Assembly: GCA_013365365.1 (NCBI GenBank)
Contig: JABVXU010000002.1
Location: 281,001-345,000 of the forward strand
Direction: 5' to 3'
Length of the DNA: 64,000 nucleotides
Origin: Cruorifilaria tuberocauda
Lineage: Eukaryota > Nematoda > Chromadorea > Rhabditida > Onchocercidae
The stretch's first letter is position 1; each line of letters starts with the position of its first letter. A model generated the notes under the pieces. That model made no database searches. It was given only the letters and a program-made list of their open reading frames with translations, and was not told where the DNA came from. The position numbers were made by a program, and so were the translations under genes. Below are positions 14,301 to 27,300 of the stretch, piece by piece.

Positions 14301-16407
14301 ATGTCACTTATACAAAGTGCTCTTAACCGAAGTATGAGATGTACGTTATTTATTGATTTTTCCGAAATTCAATCTTAGATTTTATGCGATATACGCATGC
14401 ATATGTAAGGAAGGTATGGCTTCTACATGAGCGACTGTGATTGTAAGCACTGTTATAAGAGCAATAATCAACTTCATATATATTACTTTTACAAATGTTG
14501 TTCATTTTAACTATACTTACAATTAAAGAAATATCTAAGGCTTTGTAACCTTCAACCTTCAATAAGTTAAGCTCTAGCATGTCTTCAGTGATTTCATATT
14601 CATTATTTTCTATGGCTGGCAGTTTGTGTTATTTATTTATTAATTATGAATCATATCTGCTTCCCAGACGTTATCATAACCATTATTGACGAGTTACCCA
14701 CTTGAGGGGCATATGAAGACCGGTATTTCACATTATCGTATCACAAAATAATGGTTTTTAATTAATTAATTCAACATCCCTGAAATGGTGTAAAACGACT
14801 TTACAATTAGAATCACATCTGTCTACGTCAAATATTCAAAGAAATAATACTGGCATTTATGAAGCAGAAGGATCTCTCTTATTTACGCATTTTGCTGAAT
14901 AGCATATTGATACTTTTAATTTCATGATGATTTACTTATGACTAGGTATTTCCAACGTCATTAAAACACTTTATTATACAAGTTACACAGCTACATTCAA
15001 CTGATATTGTTATCAATAATTAATTTTCTTGAACTGCTGGAATGCCACATATTGGCCAAAATTTTTCGACATGATTTGATGAAATTGGTAATTTACATCA
15101 ATAATATAATTAGTAAAATTCACGCACAGAAAAAAATCCTGCTCAGTCATATTACAACCAGCGGTTCGGAATCCAGGACAAATCTATTTTGAGAGTTGCT
15201 GTATAATTCAAATCATTCGGTCGTTCACATTCAGCTGTTCTTTTACAATTAACTGCTTCATTTATGTTTTCAAATTCCTTCCACCGATGCTACATCACTA
15301 AACGAGGAGATTTAAAAGCTATTCGAGAGATTTTTCATCGCTATTAGAAGCGGTCAATTAATACTACTTGTCCAGTTCTATATTGCAGCAAATTTTATTC
15401 CGGTCATTCTGGAACACGTTGAAATACATTGTCAGTCTTCTTCATCAATCTCCTCTCTCCTCATGCAACTAAAATGTATGCTACATTACTAAGCAATTTC
15501 ATTATTATCAAAATATGAGATATATGAACGATTTGTTCATAGGAAGAACGTTCGAATGAATAAATTAACGCAGCATAGCATAAGAATTGATGAGGAATAT
15601 TTAGAAAGAAGCTTGGTTCAATGATTTAATAATAGTGCCATAGGTGGTATCAGAAGAAATGAAATGATTCCATCTAATGAGCTGTAACGAACCTTAAGGA
15701 TGGTGAGAGGGGTACCATTATCCGTCATTTTATGAGTAAAAAAAACATGCAATAATCTGCTTTCAACGACCATTTACATTATTAAATACATTAGTTTATA
15801 TTCATAATCCATGCGTACCATTCATCGTTTCTTCATTCATTCCTGTTTTCCTTTCCTCGAAATTGACCTTTTGGCAGATAAAGAACAATTCGTTGTCCTT
15901 GTAGTACATTTTTACATAGATAAAAAAGTGTAAACAAGTTCCTTGAGGAACTGCACAATTCTACCAATAATATCTTGAGTTTTGATAAGCTTAAAAAGAA
16001 GTTCGAGGTGACATGGAATCGCTATCCTGATAAACGGAGAAATGATAGAATGTTACCATAGCATTTGATTGCTATGTTGTAAAATAACAATCGTTGCTGT
16101 ATCTGAATTTCTTACACCATCTCATTAGCAAATTGCAACTAAATTACTGATTGACATAGAGTGAAACGCATTCCAAAATTTCAATCCTTCTTTACCGATA
16201 ACTTTCAACGCGTCGACATTTAGGTATAAAAAGATAAGGAGAGAGAAGGGATGGAATAGAGGGAGGGTAAGTGACGGCGTAGAGAAGGGACAAAAGGTGT
16301 GCTGAGGAACACACACTATACGTGTGCTAACACCACATGGTCGCCAGATGAACGTAAAGACATGTTGTGTGGGACAATGTGATCAAATCCAAGCAAGCAA
16401 AGCAACT

Positions 16408-16430
16408 AAACGACACACATACACACACAC
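16408..16430. repeat. CA microsatellite
   Basis: An imperfect (CA)n run, cacacatacacacacacaga. It is intergenic and no role is visible. Confidence 0.65.
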
Positions 16431-17369
16431 AGACATAGCCGACCAACAGAGGGACAGGAATGCCATGCATCACTCGGTGCAATTGGTTGCTCACTGCAGT
16501 CGACCGACCCGACCAACTGATATAATACACCTCAGCAATACAACGTTAGCCGTAAACAGTAAGGGACCATCCTGAAATTCCCAACTTCTCTATTTTAGAT
16601 GAGCAGTTCCCTATAGAATGCATCGCATTTTGGTGCTAAGTAACTTGAGTTATTGAAAAACATCACCGCATACCCCACTAACGTCACCAATACAATCCAT
16701 TCCGACCAAAATACCAGAATAAATCTTATCCACTTGGTTTATATGGTAGACTGCCTTGTCAAATTTTCTCCCTTAACTGCATTACACCAATCATTCATTA
16801 AGGTTGTTTACCAGGACTGCTCAAAGACTAATTTTCAGCAATTGCAGCGGAAATATGGTGATTGTTTCACCAACAATTAATTTAACATATACTTTTTCAC
16901 ACATTACCAGTAGAACAACCAATAACTAATAACCAGTAATTCTGAAAGCTTGGAACTTCCTTCGCCAATCGAACCTCCTTGAACCATTTAAAAATAATCT
17001 TAATATTTTCACAGCACTCTGACATTTTGTTCATACTTTTATATAACTACTTCAAGCATAACACTAAATCGTATTTAAATACTAAAATAATCTAACAGAT
17101 TAACTCACTTTATCCAAATGTTATCAATCTGGATTAATTTATTTTTTTTTGACAGCAAAGAATAGATTTATTTTACTAAATCGAAGAGCAAAATCTTGAA
17201 TCGCGCTTATTTAATTTTTACAAAAGCCAAATGATATGTAATGGCAAGATGATAAAAGTAGCAGATATGAAATTAGTGAAAGGTACCAGATGACAGAGAG
17301 ACTATGAGCGAAACAACTTACAACCACTAACACCATAAAGTCTATAAATGTTATTTGTTCCACCTACGG

Positions 17370-17375
17370 TTTATT
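17370..17375 (-). terminator. AATAAA poly(A) signal of the PGD gene
   Basis: TTTATT on the plus strand reads AATAAA on the minus strand, 83 nt past the TGA stop of the 6-phosphogluconate dehydrogenase gene. The spacing is usual for a nematode 3' end. This is inferred from the motif only. Confidence 0.5.
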
Positions 17376-17457
17376 CTAATTTTGAAAATTATTGGGAACA
17401 CTATGAGGTACGAAATCAATGACATGATCGTACAAGTGATCCTTATCTTTCACAAAC

Positions 17458-20400
17458 TCATTGAATATACGCTGTAGAAGTAACGTTACCACCAGTACCG
17501 GTCCAATTTGTATGTAAGAATGTACCCGGTTTGTCCATCAATTCGTACATGTGAGCACCGAAATAGTCACGTTGGGCCTGCAAAATTTCTTGATTGAAAT
17601 GCAAATGGCCTTAATAGCGAAGGTATGTTGAATTTCGTCCTACCTGAATAAGGTTTGCCGGTAGTACTTTGCAACGAAAACCATCATAAAATGCAAGCGC
17701 ACTTGAAAAAGCCGGTGTTGATATACCAAGTAAAATCCCAGCAGCACTAATAATGCGCCAGGATTCCTAAATTGAGAAATTTCGCTCCACATTACACTAT
17801 CACAATCTCTGGTGTTCAAATGTTACAATCTCAACCAAAATAATAAATATATAAAATCAATAGGAGAGCTAAATTCAGTCCTTGAATGCGCATAAGGAAT
17901 AATTCTATTATTAATTTGATACGCTCAATAACAGAACTCAGTTGTATTTTACTATCTAACGAACGACTTTTACAAGTCAGCCGGAGCGTACACTGAATGG
18001 GTGAAATATGTTTAACTCTTCTTTACAACCAATGTTTTCATCTAAGTTCAGAACTTCTTCATAAAATGGAATCCTCTTTCGAGATATTAAAAAGTATATT
18101 ATTATACATAAGCAACCAGCCTGGCATTTCTTGATAGCATTCAAGAAGAAACTATCCATTAACAGATTACTAAGTTTGGGATTCGTATCGAAAGCTTTTT
18201 TTATTTCACCCAAAAAACGAGAACGAATGATACATCCACCACGCCACATCAGTGCAATAGATCCAAAATTCAGATTCCACTTGAAGACACGATTTGCCTC
18301 CGCAAGAAGCATAAATCCTTGTGCATAGCTTATGATTTTTGATGCGTACAAAGCCTGAATTATAATTGTTAATTCTCTAAAACCAGATATAAAACAACTA
18401 CGCACTTGCATAAATTTCACATACCTTTCTAATGTGTTCACAAAATGCTCTCCTGTCTCCAACAATGCCAGCTTTATCAGGATTAGGCCCAGGCAAAACC
18501 TTGGCTGCTGCAACTCGATCATCCTTTAAAGACGATAAGCAACGAGCAAAAACAGCTTCACCTGTACAAAAGTCCTTGCTCACTTAGAAAATTGGAAAGC
18601 TGATGAGTAAATCAAACGTTAACTATCTCATCCGTTCAGTAACTTCAAAAGTTAAACAGGAAATCCTCCTTACTGTAATGCGGACCAGTTTCTATTTCAC
18701 GTTCAGATATAGATCTCAAAACAATTAGTGACGTACAAGAATTGAAAATGCAAACTTTTACAACAAAAGAAAATCTTGCATACAAGAATTCTTAATGTAA
18801 TTTAGAACTAACCAATCAGAGTAAGTGGTACTCCATAATTCAATGCAACGATTCCCGTCCATTTGCCAGTCCCTTTCTGAAAGTAATTATTTCCATCTGT
18901 ACATTTTTCATTTTGACTCCTAATTTCGCAGTTGCAATCGAATACTTTTAATGACATATTGACAGACCTAAACTGACACTTGTTAACTGAATTATGCGTA
19001 AAATTTGCTAAGATAATGAATGATGTAATGTACTATGCGAGTCATAAATTTTCAGTTTCAAACTGCCCAGTAATTTAGGATTTCAAGAAGCATACCGCTA
19101 TTCTCAACCAAAAATGTATTTAAAAAGTAGGTCATTTTACAGGCAAAACTACTCTCAAAAATTTGGAAGAATTGAAATACCTGCCCAGCGGCATCTCTAA
19201 TATTTGGCAATAAAGTTTGGTTCTTCTCATCTTTGAATTTAAGAATATGACTTGTTATTTCTATCAGATATGAATCCAATGCGCCTTTATTCCACTCCGC
19301 GAATACCTTAAATACTAATAAATTTTTTTTCTCTCATTGCAGTGAAAGCATAACTTTCGAAGTGTTTCAATCAGAAGGTTTGCATGCAGATTACACAAAT
19401 TACATATTGTAAATTATATACAATTACATAATATTATCAGATAAAAAAATCGCTTATATGATTAAGCGTTCATTGCAGCAGCTTCCCTCGTATTACCATC
19501 AATTTTGACCATAAGAACTCTCATCTTGATTTACAGTATTCAGCGATTAATAAATATATTTCATTAAAAGAAATGATTTACGGCTAGAAGCACTAATATT
19601 GGTTGGTGACCCGTGATCAGAGAAGTGACTTATATGTGATTATTTATTTTTTCAGTGGCTTTATTATAACAAAAGAAAATATCGTTTTCATTTCGTAAAT
19701 AACATTGGATTATGACTCGCTGAGTACTGATTAGTTCTTTACACTAACTTTGGGGTTTTTAGTACTCACGATTAGGATTCAGTTGCAAAATCTTTTAATT
19801 CCAGTACTCACTTCCATTTCTGCTTCAAATTTCTCTTTAAATTCTTTCAATATAGTGACACTGAATTAAAACCGGTAATTGAACAACTGTTAATTTTTCA
19901 ATCCAAAATAAAGAATATTATGATTCAATCCGCTGAAATCAAGCCTATACACTGCTACAGATAAATAACGAGACAATAATGCGCTTCCGTTCTGCATTAC
20001 TTCAATATCTTCGTTTATTTCGGTTGCTATGACCAAGTAAGTAGATGGAACTTCTTGATAAATAATTCAACTGAATATCTACCAGTTATCCTCGATGACA
20101 ATTTTTTAACATTACAATGCGACTTTTCCGTGTTGATAACTTCACCATAAAGTTAAGACATGCTTCCTTATATCTTATGATTCCTAATAAGTCATTAAAA
20201 CTTCTTTTAATTCGACATTTCAAAGTGGTCTCGAATATTCAGACAGAGATTTAAACTGAAATATTCATTACACAGTCGGAATGAGTCGTTAGTAATCTTA
20301 CTGGTTGACACAGAATCAAACTGTAAATAGTGAAAAGTGGAGTCGATTCACTATGATTACTGATGTCAGTTTTGATGAATTACAGTGTACACAATACTGT

Positions 20401-22960
20401 CATAAATTCGTTCCATAAATTCGAAAATGTGATTGGAAATCTTGATGTCTTTATCAAGGCCAGTGATGAAAATTCTCTCAGTTATCAAAACTAAACTCTA
20501 AAAGTTTCGATTTCAAAGACCTGTTTCACACCAACAGTAACTCTGAAAAGCAATTTGAGAAGCACTTTCGTTATATCATGATATATCATTGACTTTCGTT
20601 AGATCATGGCAAACAACAACATTGCCGAAAATTTCTTTAAAGAGCAGAACGAGAACTGTGCAATACATACAATGCAACCAGTGAAATCGATATTTAAGTT
20701 TTCAATGTAAATTATTTTGTCATCACTGGACCCATCGTATGCATTAACAAACCGTAGCTCAAAGTCTTGATGTCCATAATGTATTTCTGATTATTTGACT
20801 TGCATCTTTCAAATAAAAAAAAGCTCAAATACTATACTGAGCGATGATTACTGCAGGCATTATGAGCATTATATCGGAAAACATAAAAGCTTCGACAATT
20901 TTCAAAGAGGATTCAAAATAGCTAAAAAGTACTCAGAGCCATTAACTGGATGAAACAAGACCTAAATAAAGATAGAAATGAAAGATATGCAAAAAAAAAT
21001 TCAAAAACAAAGATGAAAAGTCGGAAAACGGATCATAATTGCTGCTACCGAGAACGACCCCCAAGACCTCCGAGAAAAAATGTGATGAAAAAACCTAATC
21101 ATAAATATACCCGAATAACTGTTAGTTCAAACGATGCGGAAATGATAAATTCTAGAATCTATGACACAAGAGAAGATTAAATACTCATACAATTTAAGAC
21201 GGAATCAATGAAATGTTAAGTAATACCGGGAAAGAGAAAAATAAATCGAGAAAGGCTTTTTATTAAAGCATCCAGGAACAATGAATTTAAGAAGCCAAAA
21301 TGTGTTTGCACAAAGCAAGAAAACAAAAATTTTGGCTCACCTCTGCCATTTCATCATGTGTCAAATCCGCTCCATCTTTTAGTAGACTATAAGCTTCTGC
21401 AATCAACTGCATATCACCATATTCAATTCCATTATGAACCATTTTCACAAAATGCCCAGCGCCATTTTCGCCAACCTAAAAATATCCGAATGTTAAACTG
21501 CGAATCACAAATATATCCGTACTAGAATTAGACATGTATAGAAGGACAATTGAAATAATTTTACCCAGTCGCAACAAGGTTCCTTGTCAACTTTGGCTGA
21601 TATTGCTTGGAATATATTCTTTATATATGGCCAAGCTTCTGGTGAACCACCTGGCATCAATGATGGACCGTAACGCGCTCCTGAAAGCAACTGTATTTCC
21701 AACATTAGGGTAACAACAAGCAAAGCCTGCTTTTATTCACTGGGTTTGGAAAAGAATTGAAACATTTCCCGTTTTTACAAGACATACATGAAACATGAAA
21801 CATATTAGCCAAGAAACTATGGCAGTAATTCCTCATGCCTTGTTTAGCCGGTACGGTGTGAGAAAAAATTCCAGAAAAATTTACACAGTCAGACAGATAT
21901 GATAAATCTCTAAAAGTACCTTCTTCACCACCACTTACACCACATCCCACAAAATGAATGCCCCTCTCCTTGAGTTCACTGCAACGTCGCTGCAAAAAAA
22001 CAATATTTCATTTCTAATTTCAAACCTACATAATATATGAATGTCATTAATGTAAGTGTGCTCCACCGCCATAGTTTTCTCTACTTCTGCTGCATACATC
22101 TTTTGATTTTGCTTAGTTCGACCAGAACGGGATTTTTCTCACCCGATTCGTTTTTTTTCTTTTTTTAATTAAGTAAATCAGTTAGCGATAAAAAACAAAT
22201 GCAAAGAAAACTTACCGACGTATCCGTATACTCACTATTCCCACCGTCGATAATTATGTCATCTTTATCCAAAAAAGGCAAGATGTTGGAAATCATTGCA
22301 TCCACTGGTTGTCCCGCTTTTACCATTAACATTATACGTCGTGGTTTTTTCAGAACTCTGATATAAATAGCTTTGAAATTGAAATATGTTTTAAAATTAA
22401 AGCATTCCATGAAATAACTTCCAGTTTTCATATCTGCAGTTTCTAGATTATTATCTTCGAAATTATTTCTTTGAAGAATGCATACTTACTCTGCTAATTC
22501 CGATAAATTGTGTGCTCCAATAACCCGTAGACCTTTTCCTTCATTCGCCATGAAATCATCCACTTTTGATACAGTTCGATTATATACGCAGACCTTTAAT
22601 ATGACATAAATCAAAAAAAAAAGAAACAATTCCAACGTTGCCCATAGTTAAGAGCTAGTAAAACTAATTCAGTTCCATTTAATTCCCCATTTTTCTTTTA
22701 CCTTAATCATTTATTTTCGTATCCTATGGATTTTGAAATTATCGATCAATTATATTTCCAATGAATAATAATCACTTATGAGTGGAGCATGAGAAAATGG
22801 TATGCATCTAACGTGTACTGTCACACCAAAATTCAAGCATGAACGTGAAGTTATGACTTACCACGAAGCCTTTATCAAGCATGTTAAGAATTAAATTTTG
22901 TCCCATTACGGCGAGTCCAATCACCGCAATATCAGCTTTGTCCTTCTCATCAAGAGACAT
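17458..22960 (-). CDS. PGD: 6-phosphogluconate dehydrogenase, decarboxylating
   Basis: Oxidises and decarboxylates 6-phosphogluconate to ribulose 5-phosphate with NADP+, the third step of the oxidative pentose phosphate pathway in the cytosol. Twelve exons join in phase to 489 residues (human enzyme 483): 22862-22960, 22490-22593, 22216-22357, 21920-21989, 21565-21680, 21341-21475, 19181-19306, 18813-18876, 18425-18561, 18121-18354, 17644-17766, 17458-17577. Visible motifs are the NADP loop GLAVMG (15-20), YNRT for the NADP phosphate, [10 protein letters not shown], the catalytic segment [12 protein letters not shown] with Lys188 and Glu195, RDYFGAH near the C-terminus contributed by the partner subunit, and the tail HTNWTGTGG. 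All key residues are present, so it should be active. Intron 6 is unusually long (2.03 kb). Intron 10 seems to use a GC donor. The start ATG lies 1.36 kb from the start of the divergent ankyrin/GH20 gene. Confidence 0.96.
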
Positions 22961-24323
22961 TCTCACTATTCCTATAATCAGTTATTCTCTTAACACTCAC
23001 CGACATGGCAATGACAAACAAAAAAGATGAAGAAAAAAAAACATAAACATCAACCACAGACTGAAAACCACTGTTCCAACAACCTACTTTATGTCACGCT
23101 GATAATATCATACAGTGAAAATTGAATTGAATCTTACTTAAAAAAATATGAACGTATTTGACAGTTGAAGCTATCTTTCTTTCATTGTTCTTATATCCTA
23201 GTATACCTTAGATATTTCGTATTCGGAGACCGCAATATGAATGAAATTCATCTTTTCGACCATCTTCTATCATTTTTATACGTTTTCAAAGAGATCTATC
23301 ACTCATTTAAATTTCTGACAGTGTGACTTCCTGTTAGCGAAATTAAATAACAAACATGAAAAGAAATTTGAAGATGAAACATTGGTAACGTAATGGTTTT
23401 ACTGTCAATCTTACACCATTCTGCCATCGAGAAAAAGAGATGCATTAATTTTTAGGTTTTCAATCTAGAGCTGCATTTTGATTTTAGAAGAAATACATTT
23501 TTGCAAATAAAGAGCATATATGCTGTAAGAGGCACAACTTCCAAATCCCAAAAATTAATTAATGGATTACTTGATGTTAAATTTGAACGAAATCAACCCT
23601 TCTACCATTTATGCATTATAATTATAAGGAGATAAAGGAAAGATATAAGTCTCATCATATAGGAAAGAAACATCATATGGAAAAGAAAAAATGTGCATAG
23701 ATAAAAACAATATGAAAGCTCTAATTAATCAAAAAGTAAACAATGAGATAAAATGAAATAGAAGTGAATAACAACGAAAGCACGGGGCAACGGGAAGATG
23801 AATTTGAGGAAATCAGGCGCCACAAAATGATACGCCATTACCTCTTTTACGGCAGTAATTTTTATAAAGCGAAATATAACGATTTCAATGAAATTATATA
23901 TGAGGGACGCGTTAAACCATAAGTAGAAAGTGATGTGCTGAGGGCTTTTTGCTTTGAATTTCTCGAAACTAGAGTTTCCACATGTTTCAGTCTATCTGCG
24001 TTTATAAGTTGCGATCTCTGTGAATGTTTCTGGTGAAGTTCTTTTCTTTTTGAATTTATCTAGCAGAAAAAGATTACATTCTCATTAGCGCATTGAGTGT
24101 GTTTTATATATCTTCGAAATGTAACATTCTAACTGATTAAGACTAATTTGGGTAATTAGCTACTTGAAAGAGATGAATAGTTGATGTGGCTTCTGGACGA
24201 TCATGTTTACATATTTTCTCCATGTACAATTTTTACGCGATAGTAGATGTAACACACTACATGTACATCGATATATTGCATCTAGTTTTAATTTTTCAGA
24301 ATATTCAAACTGACTAACAGAGA
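22961..24323. promoter_or_regulatory. Divergent intergenic region between PGD and the ankyrin/GH20 gene
   Basis: The two start codons point away from each other across 1363 bp, so both promoters must lie here unless a start is trans-spliced from further away. No open frame of note is present. The DNA is AT-rich with no clear TATA or initiator element that I can single out. The first ATG of the plus-strand gene follows the acceptor-like TTTTTCAG at about 24291-24299, which could be the spliced-leader site. Confidence 0.5.
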
Positions 24324-27300
24324 ATGCTCATTTCGAATGGTACACCGAGAAGTATCACACCGAACCATAGCATTACTTCTATTAACGAGGGGAATATCTG
24401 TTCATTATTGTTAAAAAGTGTGGATGACGAACGGGTCGATATCTTGCGGTCTATTCTTACACAGATTGGTTAGTTGTGCATAATCTCTTTTTAAAATTTA
24501 ATAAGTGACTCCTAGATTTATAAGGTAGTTCAGATTTATAAGATAAAGTAAAAAAAATTGAAGAGGTGCTGCCTTAGTTAAAATGACAATTATCATTTCA
24601 GAATGCAAGTGTAAAGAGTGAGCTTAATTTTGTGTGGTGTCATGAAATTTCAATAATTTCAGTTTCGAAATCAGATTTTCACGAGCAAGTAGATCAGATA
24701 TGTTACAATGGAGGGACGGTTCTGCATCACGCAGTAGCTCGAAGTAATATTTTTTCAATCATTTTTGGCTTATCACTTGCTAAACTTTAGAAATTACGCA
24801 GAAGTTTTACTTTTCAAAATTATATCTTAACATGATACCAAATTTTAGTAGTTATGTTCTCAAACATGGAAACTGTTTCTGAGAGAATCATTTGTCAATT
24901 TTATTCCACTTTTCAGTGTTGTGTATATTTCAAGTAGTTATTTTCTACAACATATTGATAAAAAATATCGACATATGATTCTAATAACAAGTTCGTAGAT
25001 TCGGTGGATAGTGTGCGAGCGCTGCTATCAGCAGGTGTAAACCCATGTGTTCAGAATGATAATAATAATACGGCATATCGCATGGCTTCTTCTGAAGAAG
25101 TTAAAAATACATTTGTTCAAGAATTATTGCATGCTGCTGCTCAGTCGAAGTTTGCTTTTTTCTTGATTAGCTGCTGATTAGAATAGGAAACGTTATTAGT
25201 ATATATTTAAAACACCGCTTCTTGTAGTTTGGGTCGAGTGTGTCAAATGATATCAGCTGGAGTTAGCGTGGACTCGATTGATGCTGTGGATACTGGTAAT
25301 ACAGCACTGCACTGGGCAGCATCTTATGGAAATGAAGATGTTGTAAGGTCGGAAACCTAATTTTAGTGGAAGATAGGTTCTAAATTCTTATTTTTCTGCT
25401 TTTAAAAGCAAATATTAAAATAATTCTAAAAACATCAATAATAAGTTAAAGCCACTAAAGCCTCTAATTACGATATTTGTGTAGGATACTTTGTCAAAGT
25501 GGGGCAAATGTCAATGCGTTAAACACAAAGAACGAAACAGCGTTACATGATGCAGTACGTCGAGGAAATGACGTCGTTGTGAAATGTTTGCTAAATCACG
25601 GAGCAGATCCAAGTATTAAGAATAAAAGTGGAGAAGATTGTTATGAATTAGCTGCAAAAATGGGGGGAATTATGTTGCCCAACCTGAGTTTAAATACGTA
25701 ATTTTTCTACACCGCAGTTTAAATTTTTCATAATTATTCAGCATTCATACTCTTATACCTAAATCAGTTTTATATATTAGCATTTAATTGTAGTCATAAA
25801 TTGAGTTATAACTATAACAGTAAAAAGAATTGTATTTTATTCTTTTGTAGATTGAATCGCACAATTCGTCGTACAACCTCTATGGATTCAGAAATTGATC
25901 GTTCCTCGTTAATATCAACCGATACTACAACGATGTTTATAGAAAAAACTCCAAGTTGTAGTACCGGTAGGCTAGAAAATTGGACCGATTTGTTGTGGCC
26001 TCAGCCAAAATATATAGATTTGGATGAAAGGTATGTAAATCAGTCATTAGTTGAATATGTTTTATTTCTGCTTCTACATTATTATAATATTATAATGTGT
26101 GAACAAAAGTTCATTATTCAGAAAACGTACTTATCCATATCCAAAAAATGATCGCTTAAAAATCTATTTTGATCAAGCTAGTGCGGCAGAACCGCGACGG
26201 TTAATGCAAATTATCCAAATGTCAGCACCCATTCTTTCAAGTATCCGTCTAGAATTGGATTATAGAGGTCATCGCGTAAGCCATTTTCGACTATTTTTTT
26301 AAGAAATTTTGGCCACTGTATTCCTCCAAGTGTTTGCAGTTAAAATGTATTTCAGTTTTTCATTTTTTTCTGCCGCTCATCTATCACTAATAATGCATAG
26401 ATGATTCGCTAAATGAAAATGTATTCCACTTAGTCACTGAGTTGAAAAAAATGTAATTAATTATCTTGACCATTTTTCGAATCACCTGGATTGAAATATT
26501 TAGGTTCGGGAGCAATCTTCTTTGGATGGCCGAATTATATGTGGGATTTTTGAAAATAGCTGTTGCTCTGGAGCGTATATGTTAACAATCAATGAAGATG
26601 GTATAGAACTATATGGAGAAGATCATATTGGTGTTCGGCATGGTTTTTCTACCCTTGTGCAAATATTGAGAATCTTTAGAGAATGTTCTGAGGTACTGGT
26701 CTACTTTGTGATTCTTCTCGAAGATTATTTATTCCCGTTTCACCAATATTTTTTATAAAGCAAGTATATTAAAGACCTATCATGTCAGATTATTGTGTGG
26801 ATATTTTTCTTCAATATATTGTTGTTTATAGGTTTTAATTTTAATGAAATTACGGATTTATTATTATTGCATATTACATTGTATAATTTTTATGGAAATT
26901 GAACCATATTTTTTAGATAGGTAATTCAAATACCGAAATATCATTAGAAACACTGCACGAAACACTGCCTGAATCTACAGTAAAGATCACTGGCATTATC
27001 AATAACGAACAACCAAGAAAGATCGGTACACTTTTACTTATTCGTTTTATACTTTTTTGAGCTGTTGATATTCTTTTTTTCACAGGTGCAATACCGTGTT
27101 TAACGATCCGTGATTCTCCGGATTCATGCTTCCGAGCTGTTTATCAGGATTTCAGTGGTTGCAAAATACTGAATACAGAAACTGTAAGACTTATAAGAAT
27201 TTCATAATCGAAACAAATTTGAGAATCTCGTGAATTAATTTTATTTTTATTCTAGCTTCTGCAGCTTGCCACTCGTATTGCTTACTGTAAAGCGAGTCAC

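Larger units (their letters stand above)
9280..17457. other. Upstream and intergenic region with microsatellites and a GC-richer block
   Basis: This 8.2 kb lies upstream of the unrecognised minus-strand gene and beyond the 3' end of the 6-phosphogluconate dehydrogenase gene. Open frames of 60-114 codons occur, including 9783-10127 (+), 12861-13139 (+) and 13665-13934 (-), but none shows paired splice signals, domain motifs or steady codon use. The stretch about 10860-12520 is clearly less AT-rich than its surroundings. It has a purine-rich run near 12296-12360 and would suit a promoter or untranslated exons. CA/TG repeats lie near 11306-11357, 13972-13982 and 16408-16430. Confidence 0.45.

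Noticed and set aside
20950..21180. Basic 76-codon frame inside the long PGD intron
   Set aside because: Lys/Arg-rich from A-rich DNA, antisense to PGD, no splice or similarity support. Kept only as part of the intron finding.
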